Below are positions 22,659 through 34,012 of a stretch of DNA of 64,000 nt, piece by piece. The stretch is from Eonycteris spelaea (lineage: Eukaryota > Chordata > Mammalia > Chiroptera > Pteropodidae): assembly GCA_003508835.1 (NCBI GenBank), contig PUFA01000022.1, positions 7,874,001 through 7,938,000 on the forward strand. Reading direction: 5' to 3'. Positions within the stretch are counted from its first letter, which is position 1. Every line of letters starts with the position of its first letter. Below the pieces are notes generated by a model. The model worked only from the letters and a program-made list of their open reading frames with translations. It had not been told where the DNA came from and ran no database searches. The translations under genes and the position numbers were made by a program.

Positions 22659-23999
22659 AACAATTTAATTGACAATCTAAAAATCTGAAAATGGAAACAG
22701 TCAGGTTTCCTTTTCATGCTGGAAAAAAAAAAACACAACATGAGAATTGCTCCAATTCTCTCTCTATAATAGCATGGCATACTAGTCTTGTATTTTTGGA
22801 CAATTCTTTTAAAGCAGTTGTGACTACAACGTGAACTCATTTACATGAATTCAAAAACAGTTGCATTTGCTAAAAATATTCAAAACAGATAACTATGTAT
22901 CATAGCAATGACTTCTTTTATTTGCTAATTCAAAATCTGGATCATAAATATTACAGTAGTTATACTTTTTTTCCTTCCCAGTGTATTTTACTACCACCCA
23001 TTTTCTGTATAGCCATTTAAAAGGAAAGGATGTGATTAGCACAGTATTACGATTTCTTTAATTCTAAGTTTAAACCTAATTTTTCTTTAGTCTGAATGAG
23101 AGAAGCAAATGTCATGAAAGTTACCCATCTTCATTCTATAAATAAAAGGAAATGATACAACTATAATAAAATAAATGCCAGAAGAGGTTGATCTCAAACA
23201 CAGTAGATTACTAATTGACCTTTTTCTGCATTTACCACACTATTTATCATTTCAGCAGTTAGCTATCTTTCTGACAAGTGAATATCTTAAAAAATGTGTA
23301 TGACATTTAACTGGATAGAGTTATTTGTCATTGAATAATTTAATGTCATTTCTTATTGCTTCAATTTAAATGGTTGATTTAATTTTTATTGCAACATACA
23401 ATTTAGATGACTCATTATATTGGTTAATGTCTAAATACTTTAAAATTTTAGATGAATGTGCTTTTTACTTGTCAACATAATCAAATGGGACATATGGGAT
23501 TGAGATTAAACAGTTGATTACATCCTGTGATAAAATGTTTACTTTATCCTCTCCCTTTCATCTAGTGTATTCACATTTCTAAATCTTTTCTGGAGCCCAC
23601 TCTACATTTCTAGATCTACAATAATTCCATGAAATCATCAGTTGAGTTACTTGGGTTGATATTCCCATCTTCTTCTTTGCGTTATTCTAAGTTCCAAAGT
23701 TCGTATTTACCTTCTCCTTTCACTTTCTGTATTCAAATTTCACCTCCATACCTAGATTGAATTTTATGAAAGCTACAGATAACACTGTCTTATTTATCTA
23801 CCTTTTACTTTTTACAATTTTCACGGCTTACCACAGTTATATCCATTAATAGATAACACCTATATCAGCTTCCATAGACACTAGTTTCTCCAATACTTTT
23901 CAATAGTTTGTATAGTAAATTTTCTGAACACCTATTTTTATCACTTTTATGATGTATCTACAATTATAGTTTTAAAAACTGTAGATAAATTGCCACAGA
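22659..23999. other. Unique AT-rich sequence
   Basis: No repeat is confidently recognised. There is an A12-class run near 22721-22732. The pyrimidine-rich part 23540-23760 might be old L2 but is too diverged to call. Confidence 0.45.
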
Positions 24000-24002
24000 A
24001 GA

Positions 24003-24070
24003 GTGTGTGTGTGCACGCACATGTGTGTGTGTGTGTGTGTGTGGTGAGTGAGTGAGAGAGAGAGAGAGAA
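24003..24070. repeat. Compound (GT)n(GTGA)n(GA)n microsatellite
   Basis: GT repeats interrupted by GCACGCACA are followed by GTGAGTGAGTGA and then pure GA to 24069. Alternating purine-pyrimidine GT/GC can adopt Z-DNA, and the GA block can adopt H-DNA. Confidence 0.95.
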
Positions 24071-24249
24071 ATTTATGTGACATTAATTCATTTTTTTTCT
24101 CTTTTCTACTCTCTATATATTTAATAACATTCGTCCAAATTATAATCTCTCATGGCACCATTACCTTCCTCTCTTCCTACTTTCCTTCTTGAAAGGTGGC
24201 TTATATGGGCCACACTCACTACACCAAATCATGATTTGTTGCTCATGTT
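24071..24249. other. Short unassigned segment
   Basis: T-rich, then complex sequence leading into the following L1 3' end. It may include decayed L1. Confidence 0.35.
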
Positions 24250-24600
24250 AAATATGTCTGCAACAAAAATCAAACTCATATGTACAGAGAACATGGTGGT
24301 TGTCAGAGGCAGGGGTAAAGCGGGTCAAAAGCTGCCAACTTCCAGTTCCAAAATAAATGTCTTGGGGATGTAAAGTGCAGCGTGACTATAATCAACAATA
24401 TTGTGTTGTGTATGTGGAAATTGCTAAGAGTAGATCTTGAAAGTTCTCATCCATCACACACAAAACTTCTGTAACTATGTATGGTAAAAGATATTAAGTA
24501 GGCTCGTTGTGATGATTATTTGTCAATATCTACAAATATCAAATCATTATATTGTACACCTAACACTAACATTTGTTGATTATACCACAGTAAAAACAAG
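24250..24600 (+). mobile_element. L1MA-type LINE 3' UTR
   Basis: It matches the L1MA 3' end in order: 'ggtggttgtcagaggcaggg', 'caaaataaatgtcttgggga', 'gactataatcaacaatattg' and 'gtagatcttgaaagttctca'. 'gtaactatgtatggtaaaag' and 'tatattgtacacctaacact' follow, and it ends 'taccacagtaaaaaca'. This is one of the best-preserved LINE pieces in the window; no coding part remains. Confidence 0.85.
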
Positions 24601-24829
24601 TACTTTTAAAAATAAGAGCTGGTTGTATATTTGCATGATTTTACCTCTTAACTGTCCTTTTAAGCATCGATTTTCCAAATGTAAAAGGCATTCTCGTGAG
24701 GAAAAAAAGATTAAGCAACCAAATGTTTCCTGCAAAATCAGACCTTTGTCAAGTATGGATAACGTAGTCATTGTGTGAATTAAACTATCAATATAGGGTT
24801 CAAAATGGCATCCAGATTAGAGAACACTT
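24601..24829. other. Unique sequence
   Basis: AT-rich with no recognised feature. Short overlapping frames on both strands (24509-24778) have no domain. Confidence 0.4.
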
Positions 24830-25720
24830 GTTTGGGGGGAAGTTGTTCATCCTCTCCAGGGCTGGTATTCCACCTCTCTTCACCAGAACTAGCATGTACC
24901 CCATGTACTCAGTGCTGCACCAATAGTCATTCTGAACGTCACCTGACCCTGTCCAACTATCACAGAATCAACCCACTCACGTGATGCCACTATGGTTACT
25001 GCTCGTGGTTTCATTTTTCACAAATTCACACTCCCAAGAAATTTAAACTTTGGAGTCCCCACATAGACAGGACATTTCACTAGACACGGTTTTGATGAGC
25101 CCCGATCTGTTTTTATAGGAGCTAGTTTCAATCTCTAGCCACGATTTCACCTGATGTTCACACCATAAATCCCAACAATCCGGTTTGTAATCCAGTGGCT
25201 GACACCCAACCTGGCAACATAAACAAAATGGCTTTTGGAAAATACTCAGCAAAGATATCACTAGTTAACTAGTTTAATTATCTACCTTTGCCTTTTGACC
25301 TCACAAAGCAGTTGATGAAACCCTTTACCTAGATGTTGGCATCGTTTCTCACTCCTAGAAAGAGCGCCATACTCTCCAGTGCTCCAGAGGGGACGGTTTT
25401 AAATGACATTTTGAATGACGTGAACTCGTGGTATGTTCCACATTGATTAAACTTGTCAACACTCCTGGGCTTTGCCTAGATCTCTTCAGGAATGTCATGG
25501 CTACAGAGAGATCGCTGGCCCATCTCAGGAGTCCTGGCCACCAGCCAATGGCTTGCAGCATTAACAGAAATGGGAACAGTCACACCTTTCCTTCAGCTGT
25601 TGACCTGACGTGCTATAGCTCTGGGTCTCTGGGGACAGTGGAGGCGCATACCAGCAACGCAAATGACAGCAGCAGTCACGGGGTAAGACCCTGTTCCAGA
25701 TCCCACTAGATCCACGCCCT
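24830..25720. other. GC-elevated unannotated block
   Basis: About 890 bp of complex sequence with visibly more G+C and CpG than its flanks and no repeat family I recognise. On the minus strand CTCCTATAAAAAC (about 25105-25117) is TATA-like. On the + strand 25300-25682 ends in a donor-like CGGG|GTAAGA, and an acceptor-like CCTTTACCTAG ends at 25331. Open frames cover it on both strands (+25428-25709; -25561-25355; -25261-25043) without recognisable domains. It may be an unrecognised LTR or a non-coding exon. Confidence 0.3.
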
Positions 25721-27719
25721 CTCAAGTTATTTTTTTTTTCATAATGAAAACATCAAGACAGAAAAACAGTGAAGGGAATTTTAAAAACCAGCTAGCTATA
25801 TGTACTCTTAAATGAGTTTAATATATAACAGCCAGAATTTAATAATATTTTTTTACTTCTTTCAAACACCTCGACATTAAAGAAAAAAAAATCCCCCACA
25901 AAGAAAAATCACCCTACATAATGCCCCAAAGGTGTCTATTGAATGTAATTACTAGAGTTGTTCATATTTTTTATTTAGAGGCAAAAACCCAGAGGAATCT
26001 TTCAAAATTTGAGGGATTTGCTAACATTTTCAGAAAATGTATTTTAAACCCAGCAAACCTTTTAAAATAGTTCTCTATCCATCTAAAATGCAAGGTAATG
26101 CATCAGGGTTCTACCAAGTTGGTTACATTTTAGTTTTTGCTTCTTTAATCTCAATAATTAATTATAGAAAGAGAAAAAATACTGAAGGTCAGTCATATAA
26201 AAAAATCCATATTTTTATAGACCTTTAAAGTGAAAGATAAAAATCACAATTATTTTAATTGTATAATGAAAAGGTAAGACCAAGTGCAAAACTTGAGTAT
26301 TCCTCTTCCCATCTCCTTGATCGCTCTTCCTTCCACATACAGATGCTATTTTGTTATCATTCATGCAGGTTGAATAACAATACAGGCTTCTCCTGAAGTG
26401 CTGTGAAGAATAATTAGCAGGAAGGACTCCCAGAAGATTAACGATGTGGTCTAGGTCCCCAGCTAAAGTTGCATAGAAGAAATGCATATAAATCTACCAT
26501 AAATATTTTATACTGGACAACAGAGCATCTGGGAGGACGCGGGAGATTTATTGCTCAAGTGCTGCCGTTGTGTGTGGTTCTCTTGGTGTTTTTCACGTCT
26601 CAGTAATTTTGTCTGGAAAGTTGTTTTAATCGTAGTTTCTCATTCATTATCATTAACAAGTTTCTAAGCTATGACCTAAGTCATCTGCATTAGCAATTTA
26701 TTACACCGTTCACTCAAGTTGTGGACAATTATTTTTTATTGTTTTGAAATCTATCATAATAAAATTTTATTACACGGCTTTAAGTCCTAAATATTTTGCT
26801 TATAGTTTTTCAAAGTCTATTCAATTTCCCTGTTTATATATTATTATTATTATTTTCCTGAAGTCAGGATTGACAGATAAGTTTATGAAAATGACACACT
26901 TAATGAATATTCTTAATAAAATGAACCTTTACCTTGCCTTGAGATTTCACTCTATAGAATGGGCCAAGAACGATGTTTATATTAATTACTATTAAAAACA
27001 ACTCTTGGGTTATATATTTTACACTGTATTTTCCTCCTTTTCCAAAGAATATATATGTATTTTTTTTCCTGGTGATTACACACACACACACATCGTTAGA
27101 AAAAACAAAAGTATTTAATGTGTACCTTTCACTCACTGATTTCTTTTATTGCACTGGTAATAGAACTAAATGCTGAGACTGATTTAAGTAAATCTAGGAA
27201 CAAGTATGTAGTAGGCAGAGATGGGTGCTAATTCCACTGAAAAAAAATATATATGTATTAGGAATTTTATGCTAGTGAATAATCACCAATTTTTTTATGT
27301 GTGTCCTTTTACTAAACATGCTCAAACTTCTCTAATAACCACAGGAAAAAAAAAGACTGAAATAACTTCAAAAGAGTTTGAAGATTTTTAAAAACTTGTA
27401 TTAAAACATCAAATCATTTTTACAGTGACAAATGAATGTATCTACACTCACCATATCTCGTATTTCGTTATTTGTTTCCTATGTGACGACTAGAGAGATA
27501 AAAACTTCTAACTCTCTTCTACAATCATGACAAAAAGATTGTCTGTGCCTGGTAAGTAAGAAAAATAATAGAATCTATGTCTTGGGAAGGACATTATAAA
27601 GCATGATTTGAGAGGGGAAGATAAGTTACACGGAAGTCTTTGAGATCTGAATTGTGGTTGGTAAATTGGAAGAAATCACTCCACATGTCACTGAGGACTG
27701 ACTCAATCAGAGCTCAACA
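25721..27719. other. Unique AT-rich sequence
   Basis: About 2 kb with no recognised family. A T9 run near 25731, a short (TAT)n near 26841-26856 and a (CA)n at 27078-27092 are present. A small GC-richer patch at 26520-26620 stands out. Confidence 0.45.
27078..27092. repeat. (CA)n microsatellite, short
   Basis: Seven CA units after a T-run. Confidence 0.85.
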
Positions 27720-28050
27720 ATCTATTGTGTTGCTCTATCCCAGATAGGACTAGAGTTTGTGGAACAAAGATGAATACAATATGATTTCTAATTTTAAAAA
27801 ATGTATGGTCTGATAATTTGTGTACTCAGATCTCACAATAGAATAGCTCAGTATCAGACACACACACACGCGCACACACACACACATACACAAATACAGA
27901 ACTACACATTAGAGTGTAGTTGTATTATTCTGTTGATGTGGAAGAAATCAGGGAAAACTTTAGCAACCGTGGAAGATGATTTAGATTTTGGCAGAGAAAA
28001 GACATTCCAGTGGAAGAATCAGCATGAATGAGAACAAAAGGTATTGTCTA
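27720..28050 (-). mobile_element. L2 LINE 3' fragment, antisense, split by CA repeat
   Basis: 'ggaacaaagatgaatacaat' then 'tactcagatctcacaataga' parallels the antisense L2 end (GATACAAAGATGAATAAGAC...GAGCTCACAATCTAG). After the CA tract, 'gtggaagaaatcagggaaaa' and 'agacattccagtggaagaat' parallel the next antisense L2 blocks. Diverged. Confidence 0.5.
27858..27892. repeat. (CA)n microsatellite with CG interruption
   Basis: A CA tract interrupted by CGCG, then a CATACA end. It sits inside an antisense L2 relic. Confidence 0.95.
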
Positions 28051-28609
28051 GGAAGAAATTTAGTCACAGGTGTCTAAAGCAGCAGTAACCTGAATAATAA
28101 ATGTGGTATTTCTGGGAAAATATGCATTTTATCTTATTTTCTGAATTAAATATTTAAAAGTTACAAAAGACCTATGAAATGTAAGTCTCTTTCCCTCACA
28201 TTACAAGTCAGAGAACCAATCACAAGTTTTTCTTTTATAGCTTTTCAAATATATCCTGTATGTACACATGCAGATACATTATTAATTCTTCTTTGAACAT
28301 TTACACGAATAGTAGCTTAAGACATATTATCCTCCTTTATGATTTTAAGCATAGTATCTCTCTGGGATTGTTCTTTATCTGTTACATTCTTCTTAAATCT
28401 ACTTAAAAATGAAATTTGAGTTGCCTAGTTTCAGCAAAGTAACAAGAGTTGCAATCTGATTGCCAAGATCTTAGAATAAATGTTTAACCAGAAAGTAGGA
28501 GTATCTCCTGTAGACCACTGTCAGTAATGGTGAAGGAGAGACAACTTCTCAAACACCTATTTTAGAAGACAGCAAATAATAATGGAGCCAAATCAGGTAT
28601 GGTGGTGGA
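28051..28609. other. Unique sequence
   Basis: No recognised repeat or coding signal. Confidence 0.45.
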
Positions 28610-28805
28610 AGGGCTTCTATCTAATTCCAAATTCCAACACTTGTTAAGTCTACACCTTTGGGAGAATTACCTTTCAAGAGCTTCGGTTGCCACATTCGTG
28701 CAAAGAGAACAACAAATTCACAGATCTTTGTAATATTTAAACGAATGCTTAGTTCCTGACCCATACCATGCATTTTAATGGTATTTTATCATTATTTACT
28801 AATTA
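28610..28805 (+). repeat. MIR SINE, diverged
   Basis: The order fits MIR: 'ccaaattccaacacttgtta' (AATCCCAGCTCTGCCACTTACTAG), 'ctttgggagaattacctttc', 'aacaacaaattcacagatct', then 'gaatgcttagttcctgaccc' and 'attttatcattattta'. Confidence 0.5.
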
Positions 28806-28939
28806 CCCATTATTTTAAAACAACAGCTTATGCTGTTAGTGCCTCTTAATTGTGTGCGTTATACCTGTTTAGCTTTCATAATTGTTTCACACGTTATTTA
28901 TTTAGTATCTTGAGGCATGTAGAGGACAGTGATTCGTGG

Positions 28940-29580
28940 TTTCGTTGGGGCAATGCTGGCTGCTGAAACAAGCTTCAACACATTAGTGGCTTCACACGAT
29001 ATTTGATTTTTCACTCATGAAATAGCCCATGCTTCCTATCATTCTTGGCGAGTGAGTGGCTTTTGTCCACATAGTGACTCAGTGACTCAGGTCTCTAATA
29101 TCTTCTGACTCCCCAATCCTCCAGTGCAATGGTCCCCATCCTTTCTGGAACCAGGGACCAGTGCTCCTATGAGAATCTAATTAATGCCGATGATCTGGGT
29201 GGAGCTGAGGCAGGGATGTTAGCTGGGGAGTGGCTGCAAATACAGACGAAGCTTTGCTCGCTCACTCGCTGGCCACTCACCTCCTGCCGTGCGGCCGGTT
29301 CCTAACAGGCCCCTACCCGTACCAGCTCTCTGGCCTGGTGGTTGGGGACCCCTGCTCTAGGGCTTAGAGTCCTCTGCTTCTGGACAGTGGGAAAGCCCCA
29401 TGTGCTCCTTAAAAGCCTTCTTCAGAAAGGAATCCTCATTATTGATGCTCACATTTCACACGGCCACAAATGCTTGTGAGAAGCTAGTTCAGTTTCAGCA
29501 GCGATTCTGCACTCTGGGAGGAGGACCAGAAATTTTCATTGATCGCTACTTCAGTCACACTACACTACTGTCATCCACAA
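28940..29580. repeat. Ancient LTR-like repeat, split by a MER1 insertion
   Basis: The left arm (28940-29126) reads 'ggcaatgctggctgctgaaa' and 'tttgatttttcactcatgaa'. The right arm (29355 to about 29560) resumes with 'cttagagtcctctgcttctg' and later 'gctcacatttcacacggcca'. The two arms are successive parts of one old repeat whose family I cannot name with certainty. The MER1 element between them carries its own target duplication, so the host repeat is older. Confidence 0.5.
29127..29354 (-). mobile_element. MER1-type hAT-Charlie non-autonomous element
   Basis: Read on the plus strand it is the reverse of MER1: 'aatggtccccatcctttctg' and 'ctcctatgagaatctaatta', then 'cgtgcggccggttcctaaca', ending 'gttggggacccctg'. 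The flanking octamers CTCCAGTG (29119-29126) and CTCTAGGG (29355-29362) agree at 6 of 8 positions, fitting a decayed 8-bp hAT target duplication. Internally deleted and non-coding. Confidence 0.8.
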
Positions 29581-30379
29581 AATAAGCAACTTAAGATCCA
29601 GCAATGGTTGGTTCAACAGGGATATTTATTGTTTTCTTGTGGTATTTCCTTGATCGAATGTTATTTAGTAATATAATGGGTAGAATTCCATTAAACGTGC
29701 ACTGTGAAAGGAGAAAATGTTAGATTATTGTACGAGGCAAATAAGAATGTTGGTCAATATATTTACATTTAATTCTAGGATAGAGAGTTTAATTTTGTCC
29801 TTTACAAATAATTATTTGGTGTTAAATAATTACTATAAAATACGAAACTGTTAAGAAGAGCTATGATTTTGGTGCTGAGTTTTCCTTTAGGAATTTAACA
29901 GCGCGGTGGCATACATCACAATAATGAAAAAGCATGCATTATCCTGCTTTATGCTGCCCACAGAATAAATAGCAGAAGAATGCAAACTGCCGATGCCGCA
30001 TGAACCACAGTGGAACTGTGCAGAATACAATCTAAATAGAAGATGCTAAAAATTTTCCAAGTTGTATTTGCAAAACTTATTCCAAAGTTCCCCATTAATC
30101 AGCATACATATTTTTCTAGGTATACATCTGAAGGCCTGGCATCTACACTCAACGTGAGGCAGCAGGAAAATTATTCTTTACATGTACAAAAGATGGCTAA
30201 ATTATTCAAAGAAAATGCTATAAAACTATTTAAAGAGGATACTATGATATAGAAAAAAAACTCTTAGGTAGATGTATCAATTATCGGTATCTCACTGTAT
30301 CTCCTGGTTCTTAAACAAGATTATTTTCAAATCTTGGTTGAATACATAAAGAAGGAATATTGTATTATATAACCAGAAA
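29581..30379. other. Unique sequence
   Basis: No recognised repeat. The stretch 29880-30020 is complex and moderately CpG-containing. A short frame at 30043-30252 has no recognisable domain. Confidence 0.45.
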
Positions 30380-30475
30380 GATTTATTTATTCGAACACCA
30401 ACTAAACCTACTAGGTGCCAGTCAGGCACTGTTCTGAACACTAGTGATGTAGCAGGGAACAAAATATGTGAATAT
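30380..30475 (-). mobile_element. L2 LINE 3' terminus, antisense
   Basis: 'ctactaggtgccagtcaggc' followed by 'actgttctgaacactagtga' and 'cagggaacaaaatatg' parallels antisense L2 (CTACTATGTGCCAGGCACTGTTCTAGGCGCTGGGGATACAGCAGTGAACAAAA, remembered consensus). Confidence 0.7.
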
Positions 30476-30727
30476 CCATTTACCTTTTTTTTTTTCTTTA
30501 TTCTATAAACCTGGAACTCTTTCTTTAAGCAAGAAACTAAGAAATACTACACTCAATCCAGCAGCTATTTTGAAGAATGAATTTGCTTGGGTTGCCTACT
30601 TTAAACATCAGAACTTTCACTAGGTGTGAAGTAAAAATACTGATGGACATTAATGAGAACAGCCAGGAATTCTGGCATAGGAATTCCAGTAAATGGTGAG
30701 GGCAAACCCTGCCATACAGAGGCACTG

Positions 30728-30740
30728 CCAGCAGAGGGCG
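30728..30740 (+). promoter_or_regulatory. CTCF-like motif
   Basis: CCAGCAGAGGGCG matches the CTCF core (CCAGCAGGGGGCG type) with one change in the G-run, preceded by ACTG. It sits in a small GC-richer patch (30650-30780). Sequence match only; occupancy is unknown. Confidence 0.3.
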
Positions 30741-30799
30741 ATGAAGCAGGTTTGTGAGACAGGCTCTCAGAAAACATCCAAAAACATACTGTGCTTTCA

Positions 30800-31627
30800 A
30801 GTACTAAGACTTTGAAAAATACTTATTGTGGACTTTTAAAAGACTGTAGGACTTTGTAAGTTTTTTGATTAGGAGAATTTATCAGTTGCTGAGTATATAA
30901 TTTAAGACTTATTTTTCTTTGAAAAAATTATCTTCTGATATATGATGCCAGGTTTCCCACTGGAGAATTTAGTCAAGTTATGGGTTACATCTCTATAAAT
31001 AACTTTCGCTTTGAAGTCATGAATTACACATATTTTGGTCATAATTCACAATTACTAGGCAATTTAAAAGTGAAATTGCCTAACCAATATGCAAGTCTCC
31101 GAATTGCAAAACCAATTAGGAGAAAATGAGTCAGTTTTTAAAGTTGGTAACATAAAGGCTCAATATATTTTGTAGTAATTGGATGACTGGTTTATTTAAA
31201 ATATTATAATTCCTATAAAATTCATGATAAGTATAAAAATGCTCTATGTCTTGGCTTATATTATATAAATATATATATATTTGAAAAATCTTTATGAGTC
31301 AAAATTCATGAATATTCTTTATTCTTATACTATGTATTGTTTATACATTGTATTTCATCGTTCACTGGCTAACTCTAAATCTATGTGCCTGTGTGGATAA
31401 TAAACACAAGTTATATTTAATTATAAAATGAAAATTATATGTTGAAAAATATCCATTTGTTTGATTTACGGGTCTATTTTAACTAGGACTTTACAGATTA
31501 TATGGTGGAATCTATTTTTCAACATCAAGCTTCTGCATCATTTGAAAACATCACAGGTAAAACAAAGAGGGGAATATTATCATAAGATTAATATCTGAAG
31601 TGACGTAGTCCATAGTTTGTCCTTTCT
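30800..31627. other. Unique AT-rich sequence
   Basis: It includes a short ATATATATAT run near 31270. Nothing else is recognised. Confidence 0.45.
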
Positions 31628-31750
31628 ATTTAAAGTGTGGTCCACAAAATAATACCATCAACACCACCTTGGAGTTTATTAAAATCAGAATCTGCATTTG
31701 AACAAACCTCCAGTTGATTGAATGACCATTAAAACCTGAGAGGCCCTGGG
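31628..31750 (+). mobile_element. MER5-type hAT-Charlie relic
   Basis: 'tatttaaagtgtggtccaca' and 'ccatcaacaccaccttggag', then 'aaaatcagaatctgcatttg', match the left two-thirds of MER5A (CTCAAAGTGTGGTCCCC...CATCACCTGGGA). 'taaaacctgagaggccctg' stands in the place of the right terminal repeat. Part of the middle is deleted. Confidence 0.65.
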
Positions 31751-31754
31751 CTGG

Positions 31755-32300
31755 TCTATGCAATGGCCTTCTTTCTGCTTCCCCTTTGCTAATAGGACCC
31801 ATATTTTGTTCACATGTTGGGTGGTCATGTTAATCATGATCCTTTCCTAGCCCTGGGGGACAAAGGCTGATTAGACTAAGCCAAGCATGATCATTTAATT
31901 TCCTTTTCCTCTGTTTAAGTACAGGCATGTGACGTAATCCTAAACAAAGTGTTGTAGGAAACATTTGGAGGGCTTAGCGAACGAAACAAAATGGCATTAC
32001 TCTCCAAAGCATACAGAAAACAAGGACATGGCTCCTTGTTTGCTCTGGATATTTTCTTTCTGTAAGCAATGCCTACAGTGGCCACAGCACTCTCTGACTG
32101 TGAGGAGGAGACAAAGGAACGGCAGAGAGCTGAGCTAGAGTCTTTAAGACCCGGAGTTCTTTAACCCAGCTCAGGAACTGCTGAGCTGCCAGCATGCTTG
32201 TCAATGAGATACTGAAGTTTTTCTCATTCACCCACTTTCGTTCACCTCTGACACTTATCCAAACAGGAATATTAACTAGAATAATCACTGGGATCAATAG
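31755..32300 (+). repeat. LTR-like ancient repeat
   Basis: Phrases such as 'ggctgattagactaagccaa', 'gcatgtgacgtaatcctaaa' and 'tgtgaggaggagacaaagga' recall an old interspersed repeat with a polyadenylation region. The family is not certain. No frame of note. Confidence 0.35.
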
Positions 32301-33049
32301 TTATATTAACCACATTATTATGCTTTAAATCTTCGCCTTCTAAATCCCTAGATAGGAAAATTTTTGCAAATTCGTGATAATGAATTATAGACAGATGATG
32401 AGATATTCCCTCAAAGAATGGCAGCCTCTAGATCAGAAGAATTTCCTTGTTGGATTATGATTGAAATAGAAATTCAACTGAAATTTCCCTATGTAAATTT
32501 TCCTACTACTTACAGGGTAAAATTATTGATTTTCTACTATATTCTAGTCTTGTAAAATAGAGCAAAATAGTAGCTCGAATTTGGATCATGTTCGTTTTAA
32601 TTATTTTTTTTTTGTTTTTAGTGACTTCTCTAAATAGCTCATACTCATTTAATTATTGCCATATTTCACTTCTTATAAAAATCAGTCTGGTAAAGCTCAA
32701 TTTAAGAGCAAAATTAGGGCTTACCTTCTACTTTTACTGTACACAGCTAAGTAGGTTTCTCCATTAAATATGTTTTCATTAGATGTATGTTTATTAGATA
32801 TGCAGAATATAAATTCTACTGGACAGTGTTGACTAATACATTGTATGAGATCTTTAGGATACATATTTTACTTCAGTAAACTTTGTAAAATTTTAGCACT
32901 CTAGACCAATCCATTTCCACTTAGTATTTCTATGTATATCTTATTTCTTTGGTTAAAATAATTACTATTTATAATTTTTGCAGATAGTATTTTCTAAAAT
33001 TTGCCACAGGATTATTTCTGATCACATATACTACTTCAGAATATTGCCA
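32301..33049. other. Unique AT-rich sequence
   Basis: No repeat is recognised. A T-run lies near 32605-32615. Confidence 0.45.
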
Positions 33050-33430
33050 TTGCCCTTCAAGAGATGCAGTTTATTTGTTTCCCTTGAATTGGCTGTGCTT
33101 GTGACTGCTTCAACTCGTAGGTGATGGGGGACACATTGCTCTGTAACCTCTGAGTCCAAGTCAGTAGAAGGACATGGCTTCTGCCTGGCCTTTCTTTTGG
33201 TATGCTCATGCCAGAACTCAGCCACTTACTATAAGGAAGCCCAGGCTACACAGAGAGGCCGCAGGTAGGTAGGTCTTCTTGGACAAGAGCCAGCACCAAC
33301 TGTCACACAAATGAGTGAGTGTACCTTCAGCTGATGCTGCTCTGCAGCTCGGCCCCCTAATGCTGTGAATAAAGCCCCAGGCATCTTGGTGTCCAGTCCC
33401 TTGGAGAGTGTCCTGAATGAATTCTTGACC
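33050..33430 (+). mobile_element. Old MaLR LTR (MLT1J/K-like), diverged
   Basis: 'aaggacatggcttctgcctg', 'agcccaggctacacagagag' and 'accttcagctgatgctgctc', then 'gtgaataaagccccaggcat', follow the order of MLT1J/K-type LTRs (GGCTTCCACTTGCC...AAGCCCAGGCTAGC...CAGCTGA...AATAAATG). An AATAAA signal lies near 33368. Confidence 0.55.
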
Positions 33431-33580
33431 ATACTGTGAACATATTAAATGGATGTTTTATGCCATCACATTTTGAAATTTTATGAATCGGTTAAATGTA
33501 CTCACTCAAATCTTGAAAAGGAATTTTGATGCATACGTTAATCTAAGAGTCTGCTAAGAGCGAACCAATTAGTCAGTATG

Positions 33581-33790
33581 GAGAACCTGGCTTTAAGTCA
33601 GATAAAATTGGATCTGCGTTCTGATTCTGTGGGTCCTGCTCAAATTACTTCAACTTTCTGAGCTCTAGCTTCCTTACCTTACAATTAGAGATAAATATCG
33701 CTGTCTCAGAATTGTGATGAGGTCATGATTAAATATAAACAAATAACCTAGTGCTTAGCATATCACATAGTAGATTACATAGATACGGGA
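33581..33790 (+). repeat. MIR SINE
   Basis: 'tggatctgcgttctgattct', 'ctcaaattacttcaactttc' and 'tgagctctagcttccttacc', then 'gtgatgaggtcatgattaaa' and 'agtgcttagcatatcacata', match MIR from its tRNA-related part to near the 3' end. Confidence 0.75.
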
Positions 33791-33807
33791 TGACTAGGAA
33801 CTTAAGA

Positions 33808-33925
33808 ATAATAGTAATTATAGCATTTACTTGAATGTTTACTATATGCCAAGTATTAGACATGTGTTGGCATATGTTGTCTCAAGTAGTAATTTATTTA
33901 ATATATTCCATCATTTTATATGCAT
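33808..33925 (-). repeat. MIR SINE fragment, antisense
   Basis: 'aataatagtaattatagcat' and 'ttgaatgtttactatatgcc', then 'aagtattagacatgtgttgg', fit the antisense MIR 3' half. It lies tail-to-tail with the preceding sense MIR. Confidence 0.6.
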
Positions 33926-33954
33926 TTGATTTACATATCAGAGATTCATATAAA

Positions 33955-34012
33955 TAATTCATTCAATAGATAAGTCTGTGTTCCAAATGCTGTGTCAGGT
34001 ATTCTTAATAAA
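33955..34012 (-). mobile_element. L2 LINE terminus, antisense, short
   Basis: 'aattcattcaatagataagt' then 'ccaaatgctgtgtcaggtat' resembles the antisense L2 end. Short and diverged. Confidence 0.35.

Noticed and set aside
24509..24778. Plus-strand 89-codon frame
   Set aside because: It begins inside the L1MA 3' UTR and has no recognisable domain.
27541..27557. GCCTG|GTAAGTAAG as an exon boundary
   Set aside because: The donor is strong, but no acceptor with a polypyrimidine tract lies at a plausible distance upstream.
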